Below are positions 6,784-13,566 of a DNA stretch of 15,993 nt, piece by piece. The notes under the pieces were generated by a model. It saw nothing but the letters and a program-made list of their open reading frames with translations. It made no database searches and was not told where the DNA came from. The DNA is taken from positions 1 to 15,993 of the forward strand of contig DATAVK010000068.1 in the NCBI GenBank assembly GCA_036267755.1. The letters run 5' to 3'. The stretch comes from DATAVK01 sp036267755. Its GTDB lineage: Bacteria; Actinomycetota; Actinomycetes; JAFAQI01. The position numbers and the translations under genes are program-made. How positions within the stretch are numbered: the first letter of the stretch is position 1; every line of letters starts with the position of its first letter.

Positions 6784-7835
6784 GCGCTCCCCGTGTCGCT
6801 TTGGTCTCGCTCGAGCCGTGGGACCAGGTGTGGCGGCGCAACCAGCACCTGGTCGCCGAGCTGATCGCGCAACAGCTGGTCGGCTCCGTGCTGTTCATCG
6901 AGCCGCCGGCCGCGGGTCGCGCGGCGCCGGCGCGATCACCGCTGCCCGGGGTCACCGTGATCCGGCCGGTGCTGCCGGTTCCCCGCCGTACCGGTGGGCT
7001 GTCGATCCTCGCCGGCTGGCTCCGGCGTCGCTGGCTGCGTGACGTCGACGTGCTGTGGATCAACGATCCGGTGCTCGGGGCGCGGTGCGCTGCTGGCGGC
7101 AGCCCTCGCGTGCTCTACGACGTGACCGATGACTGGCGGTTCTCCGAGCAGCCGGCCCGACTGACCCGACGGCTGGTCGCCGCCGAGGACCGGCTCGCTA
7201 CGACCGCCGTGACCGTGGTCTGCAGCGACGTGCTCGCCGACCGCTGGTCGCAGCGCTACGGCGTCACCGCGACTGTCGTCCACAACGCCGCGACGCAGCC
7301 GTCGTACGCCGAGGTCCGGCCGCGGCCGCTGGCGGGGAACGGGCTGCACGTCGGGTACGTCGGCACCCTGCACGAAGACCGGCTCGACATCGACCTGCTG
7401 CTGCGGATCGCGGCAATGCCCGAGGTCGGAACGATCCACCTGGTCGGGCCGGACGCGATGTCGGCTCCGGCCCGGGACCGGCTCGCCGCCGTCGACACGA
7501 TCCGCCGGCACGGCGCGGTGCCGTCGATCGACGTACCGTCCTGGCTGGTCGCGATGGACGTGCTGGTGCTGCCTCACGTGGTGTCGGAGTTCACGCTGAG
7601 CCTCGACGCCATCAAGGCGTTCGAGTACCTCGCGGCCGGGCGGCCGATCGTCGCGACACCGACGAGTGGGTTCCAGGACCTCACCGCGCCCGGCCTTCGT
7701 GTCGTGGACGCTGCTGGCTTCCCGGACGCGGTCGCTGCCGCGCTGACCGGCGACAAGCAGTTCGACCGCACGGTGCCGACCTGGGAGGACCGGGCCCGGG
7801 AGTTCGCGTTGGCGCTGAACGGCCCGGCGGCATGA
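6780..7835 (+). CDS. GT-B fold glycosyltransferase (GT4-like, TuaH-type N-terminus)
   Basis: The protein is 351 residues. The ATG at 6780 overlaps the preceding stop as ATGA. Starting here gives the N-terminus SLEPWDQVWRRNQHLVAEL (10-28), resembling the W-x-R-x-Q-x-L start of TuaH-like glycosyltransferases. Further in are VLYDVTDDWRFSEQ (111-124), GLHVGYVGTLHEDRLDIDLL (188-207) and AIKAFEYLAAGRPIVATP (277-294). The last is the usual donor-binding helix with Lys and Glu. Predicted cytoplasmic sugar transfer in glycan assembly. The donor is unknown. Its own TGA overlaps the following ATG, so the trio is probably translated as a coupled unit. Confidence 0.85.
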   Translation: MSAPRVALVSLEPWDQVWRRNQHLVAELIAQQLVGSVLFIEPPAAGRAAPARSPLPGVTVIRPVLPVPRRTGGLSILAGWLRRRWLRDVDVLWINDPVLGARCAAGGSPRVLYDVTDDWRFSEQPARLTRRLVAAEDRLATTAVTVVCSDVLADRWSQRYGVTATVVHNAATQPSYAEVRPRPLAGNGLHVGYVGTLHEDRLDIDLLLRIAAMPEVGTIHLVGPDAMSAPARDRLAAVDTIRRHGAVPSIDVPSWLVAMDVLVLPHVVSEFTLSLDAIKAFEYLAAGRPIVATPTSGFQDLTAPGLRVVDAAGFPDAVAAALTGDKQFDRTVPTWEDRAREFALALNGPAA

Positions 7836-8671
7836 GGCTCGCTGCCTACGTCCTCGCCGCTGACCCGACCTGGATCGAGAAGAGCGTCGCCGCCTACTAC
7901 GACCACGTCGCCGAGATCGTCGTCAGCTACGACGACGACGGGCTCGGGTGGACCGGCTCGCGGGTCAGCAGCGACGAGGCGTTGGCTCGGCTGCGGGCCA
8001 TCGATCCGGCGGGCAAGATGCGGTTCGTCGGCGGCAACCACCACTCGCTGGCGACCGCGCCTGTGAACGAGCTTCAGCAGCGGCAGGAGGCGCTCGACTC
8101 GCTCGCCGACGCGGCGGACTGGGTGCTGCAGATCGACACCGACGAGGTGCTGCCAGATGTCGACGTGCTGACCGCGGCGCTGCAGCATGCCGATGCGCAC
8201 GGGTTGCAGATCGTCGAGTGGCCGATGCGCGTGCTCTACCGGCAGCTCAGCCCGCGCGATTTCCTTGTGGTTACTGGGAAAGACGGCCGTGGCAGCTTCG
8301 AATACCCAGGCCCGATCGCGGTCCGGCCTGGCGTGGTGCTCAACGATGCGCGGCGGGCGGACGGGCCGTTTCTGCGCCCTGTCGTCGACGGCGACGACAC
8401 GAGCCTGCAGGTGGTGCGGCCGCCGGTCGACGGCGAGGACCGGTCGTTCCGGATCCGCGAGGACCAGACGATCCTGCACAACTCCTGGGCCCGGTCGCCG
8501 GCCGTCGTACTCCGCAAGGTGCGCTCCTGGGGGCACTACGCAGGCTGGCGCAGCTGGCGCTACTACGCCGGCACCTGGCTGCCGTCGAAGTACCTGTGGC
8601 GCTGGCAACGTGACCTGCACCCGTTCTCCGACGGCCTCTGGCCCCGCCTCGCCAAGGTCACCCTCGACTGA
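7832..8671 (+). CDS. GT2-like (GT-A fold) glycosyltransferase
   Basis: The protein is 279 residues. The ATG at 7832 overlaps the stop of the upstream gene (ATGA). It has the GT-A outline: RLAAYVLAADPTWIEKSVAA at the start, EIVVSYDDDG (28-37), then ADWVLQIDTDEVLPDVDVL (95-113) with the metal-binding DTD at 102-104. DQTILHNSW (211-219) places a late His, common near the active site of such enzymes. The C-terminal part is rich in Trp and Tyr, with no obvious transmembrane helix. The family is clear but the substrate is not. The stop is 3 bases from the stop of the converging GT2 gene. Confidence 0.8.
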   Translation: MRLAAYVLAADPTWIEKSVAAYYDHVAEIVVSYDDDGLGWTGSRVSSDEALARLRAIDPAGKMRFVGGNHHSLATAPVNELQQRQEALDSLADAADWVLQIDTDEVLPDVDVLTAALQHADAHGLQIVEWPMRVLYRQLSPRDFLVVTGKDGRGSFEYPGPIAVRPGVVLNDARRADGPFLRPVVDGDDTSLQVVRPPVDGEDRSFRIREDQTILHNSWARSPAVVLRKVRSWGHYAGWRSWRYYAGTWLPSKYLWRWQRDLHPFSDGLWPRLAKVTLD

Positions 8672-8674
8672 CAG

Positions 8675-9646
8675 CTAGCCCGTTGAGCGGATCCGCGCGA
8701 GTCGCTGCACCCAGCGGGGTGCGATGCCCGACTGCCCGACCAGGCCGCTGAGCGCACCGAGCCACCGGAAGAACACGTCGTCGCACGGCTCACGTCCCAA
8801 CACCGCCCGTCCCGCCGGCCGACCCAGCCACTGCCTGGCGAGTCGAGGCAGGGACTGCGGAAAGTGGTGCCGGCTGAACCAGATCAGGTTGCGGCCGAAG
8901 TAGAACGCGATCAGCCGCGCGGTCCGAGGTGACCGGATGCTTCCGCTGACGGCGTGCCGGATCTCGAGGTCGGTCGCGACCGCCAGCCGACGACCCGCGG
9001 CCCGAGCCCGCAGCGACCAGTCGCTGTCCTCGAAGAGCAGGAACAGGCCGTCGTCGAAGACGCCGACGTCGCGCCAGGTCGCGGCGGTGGCGACGATGCA
9101 GCAACCGCTGAGCACGTCGGCATCGCGCCGGTTGTCGACGACCTGCCACCGCGGGAGCTCTTCGGGCTGCACGTGACGCGGGTAGCCCGCGTCGATGACG
9201 CCACCTTCGAACCAGATGCCGTCGTTATCGGCGTATCGGATGATCGGGCTCAGCACCAGCTCGGGGTCCTGCCCGACCGCGCTGGCGAGTGGGCCGAAGA
9301 CCGGGCGTTCGAGATACGTGTCGTTGTTGAGGACCGCGACCACGTCGTAACCGTCGGTGAGCGCGCGACGCAGGCCGAGGTTGTTGCCGCCGGCGTACCC
9401 GAGGTTCTCGCCCGCGCGGATCACCTCGTCGGCGAGCCCCTCGGCCTCGACGTCGTCGGCACTGCCGTCGGTCGATCCGTTGTCGACGACGATGAGATGC
9501 AGGTCGGGTTCCTGCGCGCGCAGTGACCGCAGGCAACGCAGCGTGTCGGTGCCACCGTTCCAGTTGAGGACGACGACGGCGACCGCCCCCGCGGCCGGCG
9601 GCGCTGCTGGGGGCATCGGGTCAGGGTACGGCGTGGCCCCCGGCAC
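8675..9646 (-). CDS. GT2 family glycosyltransferase, rhamnosyltransferase-like
   Basis: The protein is 323 residues from the GTG at 9646, which has GAGGAT just upstream. An internal ATG at 9616 would give 313 residues and begins closer to the first conserved strand. Motifs are AVVVLNWNGGTDTLRCLRSL (23-42), LIVVDNGSTDGS (51-62), ENLGYAGGNNLGLRRAL (80-96), VVAVLNNDTYL (102-112; NDT is the metal-binding D-x-D equivalent) and FLLFEDSDWSLRARAAG (202-218) with the ED pair. This pattern is shared with dTDP-rhamnosyl transferases of the WbbL/RfbF group, but donor identity is not certain. The gene is divergent from the GT4 gene at 9660, with only 13 bases between the proposed start codons. Confidence 0.88.
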   Translation of the reverse strand: MPGATPYPDPMPPAAPPAAGAVAVVVLNWNGGTDTLRCLRSLRAQEPDLHLIVVDNGSTDGSADDVEAEGLADEVIRAGENLGYAGGNNLGLRRALTDGYDVVAVLNNDTYLERPVFGPLASAVGQDPELVLSPIIRYADNDGIWFEGGVIDAGYPRHVQPEELPRWQVVDNRRDADVLSGCCIVATAATWRDVGVFDDGLFLLFEDSDWSLRARAAGRRLAVATDLEIRHAVSGSIRSPRTARLIAFYFGRNLIWFSRHHFPQSLPRLARQWLGRPAGRAVLGREPCDDVFFRWLGALSGLVGQSGIAPRWVQRLARIRSTG

Positions 9647-9647
9647 C

Positions 9648-9653
9648 TATCCT
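9648..9653 (+). promoter_or_regulatory. Candidate -10 element for a leaderless transcript
   Basis: TATCCT fits the TANNNT consensus and ends 6 bases before the GTG at 9660. That is the spacing expected if transcription starts at the initiation codon, as in actinobacterial leaderless mRNAs. No Shine-Dalgarno precedes this GTG, which supports the idea. The same bases, read on the other strand, form part of the GAGGAT ribosome binding site of the divergent gene. Confidence 0.4.
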
Positions 9654-9659
9654 CATCAC

Positions 9660-10706
9660 GTGCCGCGGGTGCTGTGGGTCAGTCGACCGGCCCCGTCACC
9701 GATGGGCCAGGAGATGTACGAAGCGCAGGCCCGCGCCGCGCTTCGTGAGCAGGACGCCTCGGGTTTCTCGTTTGAGGACGTCGTGGTGCGGTCGGTCCGG
9801 TCGCATGAGCCGGGCGACCTGCGGCTGCCGTCCGGGCTGCTGGCTCGCGCTCCTCAGTCTCTGCAGCACGCCGTGACGCACGTCGCCTATCCCCCGCACG
9901 ATCTGGCGCATCGCTGGAACGTCCGGCTGCCGGCCGCCCGACGCGACATCGTCACGATCCACGACGCCGCACCGTTGCGGTACGACGACGAGGGCGAGGT
10001 GCCGCCGGGCCTGCATGCCTTGTCGCAGCAGTCGATCGGCGCGATCTGCCCGTCGGAGTTCGCGGCGCGCGAGGCCCAGGAAGTTCTCGGCGTACGGCGG
10101 ACCTGGGTCGCGCCCGCCGGGGTCGAGCGGCGGTTCTTCGACGCGGCGCCTGCCTCGGCGGAGGTGCTGCAGCAACTGGGCATCGACGCGCCCTACGTGC
10201 TGCACGCGCAAGGCGCGACGCGGCGGAAGAACCTGCTGGCGCTGGCCGGTGCGTGGCCGGCGGTCCACGCCGAGCACCCCGACCTGTTGCTGGTGCTGAC
10301 CGGGCCGCCGGACGATCGCCGTACCGCGCTGTTTGCGGATCTGCCCGGCACCCGGCTCGTCGGACGCGTCGAGTCCGACCAGATGCCGAGCCTGGTCGCC
10401 GGAGCGCTCGCGGTGGTGATTCCCTCGACGTACGAAGGCTTCGGGCTGCCGGTGCTGGAGGCGATGGCCGCGGGTACGCCGACCGTCGTCGCCAATGCGG
10501 CGTCGCTGCCGGAGGTCGCTGGCGACGCGGCGCGGCTGGTCGAGCCGCACGCCGACTCGGTCGCGGCGGGGCTGCTGGACGTGCTCTCCGACAGCGCGGC
10601 TGCTGCAGAGCTGAAGCGGCGCGGGCTGCTGCGTGCGGCGACGTTCACCTGGGCAGCGACGGCGCAGGCGCACCTGCGTGCCTACCGCGAGGCACTCGAG
10701 AGCTGA
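9660..10706 (+). CDS. GT4 family glycosyltransferase
   Basis: The protein is 348 residues, from the GTG at 9660 (PRVLWVSRPAPSPMGQ), which matches a normal GT4 N-terminus. The frame runs further upstream, but that part overlaps the antisense GT2 gene and has no family features. Visible features are DIVTIHDAAPLRY (96-108), GAICPSEFAAREAQ (127-140), YVLHAQGATRRKNLLALAGA (179-198) and TYEGFGLPVLEAMAAGTPTV (257-276), with Glu259 and Glu267 as the E-x7-E pair. It resembles the mannosyl- and rhamnosyl-transferase group of GT4 that acts in O-antigen and EPS synthesis. It converges on the secreted-protein gene with a 27-base gap that holds only two very short stem-loops. Confidence 0.88.
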   Translation: MPRVLWVSRPAPSPMGQEMYEAQARAALREQDASGFSFEDVVVRSVRSHEPGDLRLPSGLLARAPQSLQHAVTHVAYPPHDLAHRWNVRLPAARRDIVTIHDAAPLRYDDEGEVPPGLHALSQQSIGAICPSEFAAREAQEVLGVRRTWVAPAGVERRFFDAAPASAEVLQQLGIDAPYVLHAQGATRRKNLLALAGAWPAVHAEHPDLLLVLTGPPDDRRTALFADLPGTRLVGRVESDQMPSLVAGALAVVIPSTYEGFGLPVLEAMAAGTPTVVANAASLPEVAGDAARLVEPHADSVAAGLLDVLSDSAAAAELKRRGLLRAATFTWAATAQAHLRAYREALES

Positions 10707-10733
10707 CGGCTTCGCCTCCTCAGGGAGTCCGCT

Positions 10734-11831
10734 TCACGAGGTGGGACGGGTCCGCGTGATCGTCGAGCCGGAGTTGTCCAAGCGGATGATGACTGGGCCC
10801 TCGATGTCCTCGTGGATCCGCAGCGGCGGATCGCCGCGGCCGTAGCCAGCCTGCCGGGTCGTGACCTGCATCGTGCGGCCATGCGAGCCGCAGGTTTCCT
10901 TGGCGGTGCTCTCGACCTCGTTGGCCGCGATCGTCGCCGCCCACGGGTGTCCTGGCTTCGTCAGGACAGTGATGGTGAAGTGCCCGTCCACGCGCGAGCG
11001 ACGCTGCTTCGGGGTCGCGATGACGACGCGGTCGACCCGGGTAGCGCCCTCCGGCTTGCCGAACTGCTTGAGATGCATGCCGACCACGACACCATGCTTG
11101 CGACCCGCCGCCTGGAAGCCGGAGAACGAGTCCTCCCCCGTCGACATGGTCACGCTCGGGACGTTGGTCGCAGTCCACGACGTGGCGGCGATGCACGGCG
11201 GCGGCACGGTGTGGCAGGCGGTCTGCGAGGGCTCGTCCCCCGCGTAGGCGAGCACCCGGCTGGTCCTGGCGAACTGGAAGCCGTGCCGGCCGGAAGTCAC
11301 GTGACCCCAGCGCTTGGTCTCGGTCGCGAACCGCAACGACCCGCGCAGCACGACGGGCCGGCTGGTGTATGCCGTTCCGTCGGTGCACGAGGCATGACGC
11401 GGCGCACCCGTGGGTGACGCCGTCACCGCGAACCGGCCGAATGGCGCGGTCTGCTTCCCGGTGTGGAGTGAGGCGTGGCCGGACCTGACTTTGAGACGTC
11501 CGGCGGTCAGCGGAAGTGTCCAGGTGTGCGTCTCGCGGCCGCTCGTCGTACCGAGTTCAACGACGAGTGTCCCGGCGCCGGTGACGGTCGAGCCCTGGGA
11601 CTGGTTGACGGCGTACGCAGCGAAGGAGAAGCGCACCCTCACGCCCCGGGACGTCGTCACGTCGTGAGCACCGCTGGCGAGCACGACCAGCAACGGCGGG
11701 TCGGCGCGAGTGCCCGCTGCGACCCGAAACGGCGCCGTGCCGACGGCCGACGCGGCCGGGGGCACGGCCATCGCGATGCTCGCGCCGGCAGCAACGACCA
11801 CCGCCCATCGGTGGTGACGACCGGTGAGCAT
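10734..11831 (-). CDS. Secreted protein of unknown family
   Basis: I do not recognise this family. The start chosen is the ATG at 11831, which has GAGG 5 bases upstream; it gives 365 residues. The frame extends further to 11924, but that would overlap the divergent methyltransferase gene and bury the signal peptide. Residues 1-27 read as a Sec signal: MLTGRHHRW, a hydrophobic core VVVAAGASIAMAV, then AASA before the likely cut. The mature part is rich in Thr, Ser, Arg and Val with alternating beta-like stretches. It has four Cys, in CTDG, in the pair TACHTVPPPC and in ETCGSHG, which could form disulfides outside the cell. No transmembrane helix or anchor is seen at the C-terminus. It may be a wall- or glycan-associated beta-rich protein, but no function is claimed. 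Confidence 0.65.
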   Translation of the reverse strand: MLTGRHHRWAVVVAAGASIAMAVPPAASAVGTAPFRVAAGTRADPPLLVVLASGAHDVTTSRGVRVRFSFAAYAVNQSQGSTVTGAGTLVVELGTTSGRETHTWTLPLTAGRLKVRSGHASLHTGKQTAPFGRFAVTASPTGAPRHASCTDGTAYTSRPVVLRGSLRFATETKRWGHVTSGRHGFQFARTSRVLAYAGDEPSQTACHTVPPPCIAATSWTATNVPSVTMSTGEDSFSGFQAAGRKHGVVVGMHLKQFGKPEGATRVDRVVIATPKQRRSRVDGHFTITVLTKPGHPWAATIAANEVESTAKETCGSHGRTMQVTTRQAGYGRGDPPLRIHEDIEGPVIIRLDNSGSTITRTRPTS

Positions 11832-11908
11832 GCCAACCTCGTACCGCCGGCCGCGGGCTGGGAAACCAGGGGTACCGGGTGACGCCGGGCTGCTGAGATG
11901 ATCGAGCG

Positions 11909-12574
11909 ATGGAAGATGATGCATGGACGACCGTCGATCACTACCTCTCTGACGTACTGATCGGCGACGATCCGGCGCTGACTGCGGCGCTCGAGGCGAA
12001 CCACGCCGCCGGCTTGCCGCCGATCGACGTGACCGCGACGCAGGGCAAGTTCCTGTCGCTGCTGTGCCGGATCGCCGGCGCTCGCACGGTCCTGGAGATC
12101 GGGACGCTCGGCGGCTTCAGCACCATCTGGCTGGCGCGCGGCCTGCCCGACGACGGGACCGTCGTCACCCTCGAGGTCGACCCGAAGCACGCGGCGGTCG
12201 CCCGAGCGAACATCGACCGAGCCGCTCCGGCGGCCACCGTCGAGATCCTGGTGGGGCCGGCACTCGACAGCCTGCCGGGCCTGGCGTCGCATCCGGCCGC
12301 GCCGTTCGACCTGGTGTTCATCGACGCCGACAAGCCCAACAACCCCGGCTACCTCGAGGGCGCGCTGAAGCTGAGCCACCCGGGCACCGTCATCGTCTGC
12401 GACAACGTCGTACGCCAAGGCGGGATCGTCGACGCCGCGAGCGACAACCCGGCGATCACGGGCACGCGCAAGTTCTTCGAGCTGGTCCGCGACGACCCGC
12501 GGCTCGACGCGACGGCGGTACAGACCGTCGGCAGCAAGGGCTGGGACGGCTTCGCGCTAGCCCTCGTCCGCTGA
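11909..12574 (+). CDS. Class I SAM-dependent O-methyltransferase (caffeoyl-CoA / catechol OMT-like)
   Basis: The protein is 221 residues, the usual length of the metal-dependent O-methyltransferase family 3. SAM-binding motif I is VLEIGTLGGFSTIWLA (61-76), and LEVDP (88-92) holds the acidic residue expected to bind the ribose. FIDADKPNN (137-145) and IVCDNVV (162-168) supply the metal ligands expected at Asp139, Asp165 and Asn166, with Lys142 as the likely catalytic residue. It would transfer a methyl group from SAM to a hydroxyl, usually catechol-like. A sugar hydroxyl is possible in this context, but that is inference. The ATG is closely preceded by GAGCG, a poor ribosome binding site. The 77-base gap to the divergent secreted-protein gene shows no clear promoter. 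Confidence 0.9.
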   Translation: MEDDAWTTVDHYLSDVLIGDDPALTAALEANHAAGLPPIDVTATQGKFLSLLCRIAGARTVLEIGTLGGFSTIWLARGLPDDGTVVTLEVDPKHAAVARANIDRAAPAATVEILVGPALDSLPGLASHPAAPFDLVFIDADKPNNPGYLEGALKLSHPGTVIVCDNVVRQGGIVDAASDNPAITGTRKFFELVRDDPRLDATAVQTVGSKGWDGFALALVR

Positions 12575-12645
12575 CCGCCGTACCCCCCGTACCCGCCGTA
12601 CCCCCCGGTTTTTCGCGATGATCGCAAGGTTTTCGCGCCGCGTTT
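12575..12645. repeat. CCGTACCC-type short repeats and paired GGTTTTCGCG in a convergent gap
   Basis: The gap between the stops of the methyltransferase and GT11 genes begins with three imperfect copies of a CCGTACCC core (about 12578-12608). It is followed by GGTTTTTCGCG (12607-12617) and GGTTTTCGCG (12628-12637), with GCGATGATCGC between them. The self-complementary GCGAT/ATCGC part is too tight for a good hairpin. No standard terminator is visible. Confidence 0.5.
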
Positions 12646-13566
12646 TCAGGGGCCGGGCTCGTACGACGCGTCGACCGCCGTCCAGCGGTCGGGACAGATG
12701 TCGGTGACACCGGTCACCCACACACTGGGCCGGACCACGATCCGGCGCCTCACCGGCCGGCCATCACCGAGCCACGCCCCCCACCACGCGAACGAGCTGT
12801 TGGAGATGACCAGGTGGTCCATGGCGGCCATCGCGAACAGCTGGTCCGCAGCCGATAGCTGGGCAGCCGTCACGGCACGGGCACCGCGGCCGGTCAGCTG
12901 GTCGACCAGCCACCTTGTGTCGGCCTCGACGTCGCCGAACACGACGTACGACGGATCCTCGACGTCGCGCTCGATGCGGTCGATTCCGCGCAGGTAATAG
13001 GTCCGGTCGAGCCGTACGCCGAACTCCCCATAGTCAGCGCCGGTGCGCATGCTCACGCCGACCGTCGACATTCCGCCGCCCGCGCCCACCACAAACCGCA
13101 TCACGTCATGTCCCGCCGGCCGGAACGCCGACCGGACCGCGTCGGCGCGGGCCGCGAAGTACCGCTCGTTCTGGAAGTAGCCGGACAACAGGTAGTGCGG
13201 CAGCGCGGCGACGCGGTCGGCCAGCTGCTCGGGCGGGACGTCGTCCCCGATCTCGTAGCGGCGCAAGCTCGGGCGCCGGTCTGCAAGCCGCTCACGAAGC
13301 GCCAGGGCGGTGCGCTGCCCGCGGACCAGCCGCGGCGCCGACCGCAGCCGGAGCAGCTCCCGTTGCCGGATCGGCCGGTATCGGCCCGGCCGAAGCACGG
13401 GCGCGAGGTCGTCTCCCCAGATCAGCTTCTGCCGGTCATCCACGACGACGACGTCGGAGGGGGAGGCGGAGAGCGGCAGATGCGCGCGGGCCACGGCGTA
13501 CTGGAACAGCTGGTTGCCCATCCGCCCGACCAGCGACACGGCGCGGACCGGCGGCCGCTCAGCCAC
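12646..13566 (-). CDS. GT11 family glycosyltransferase, alpha-1,2-fucosyltransferase-like
   Basis: From the GTG at 13566 the protein is 306 residues, typical of bacterial GT11 enzymes. GGAG lies 9 bases upstream, and the start overlaps the flippase stop by 8 bases (GTGGCTGA). A later GTG at 13539 would begin directly at SLVGRMGNQ but lacks a ribosome binding site. Family motifs are VGRMGNQLFQYAVARA (13-28), LLSGYFQNERYF (126-137), VVFGDVEADTRWL (208-220) and HLVISNSSFAWWGAWL (251-266). The position of the HxRRxD donor-binding motif reads VSMRTGADY (171-179), so the His and second Arg are missing. By family it would transfer fucose from GDP-fucose to a galactose-like residue. The altered motif leaves donor and linkage open. 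Confidence 0.85.
   Translation of the reverse strand: MAERPPVRAVSLVGRMGNQLFQYAVARAHLPLSASPSDVVVVDDRQKLIWGDDLAPVLRPGRYRPIRQRELLRLRSAPRLVRGQRTALALRERLADRRPSLRRYEIGDDVPPEQLADRVAALPHYLLSGYFQNERYFAARADAVRSAFRPAGHDVMRFVVGAGGGMSTVGVSMRTGADYGEFGVRLDRTYYLRGIDRIERDVEDPSYVVFGDVEADTRWLVDQLTGRGARAVTAAQLSAADQLFAMAAMDHLVISNSSFAWWGAWLGDGRPVRRRIVVRPSVWVTGVTDICPDRWTAVDASYEPGP

Noticed and set aside
7574..8620. Minus-strand frame of about 348 codons
   Set aside because: It is antisense to the GT2-like gene that has the IDTDE motif and ATGA coupling. No protein features were seen in the shadow.
9696..10673. Minus-strand frame of about 325 codons opposite the GT4 gene
   Set aside because: Arg/Gln/His-rich shadow; the plus strand carries the family motifs.
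11832..11924. Upstream extension of the secreted-protein frame to 11924
   Set aside because: It would overlap the start of the divergent methyltransferase and place about 31 residues before a good signal peptide that has its own ribosome binding site.
13537..13539. Later GTG as start of the GT11 gene
   Set aside because: It lacks a ribosome binding site, while GTG 13566 has GGAG 9 bases upstream and a coupled overlap with the flippase stop. It remains a possible alternative.
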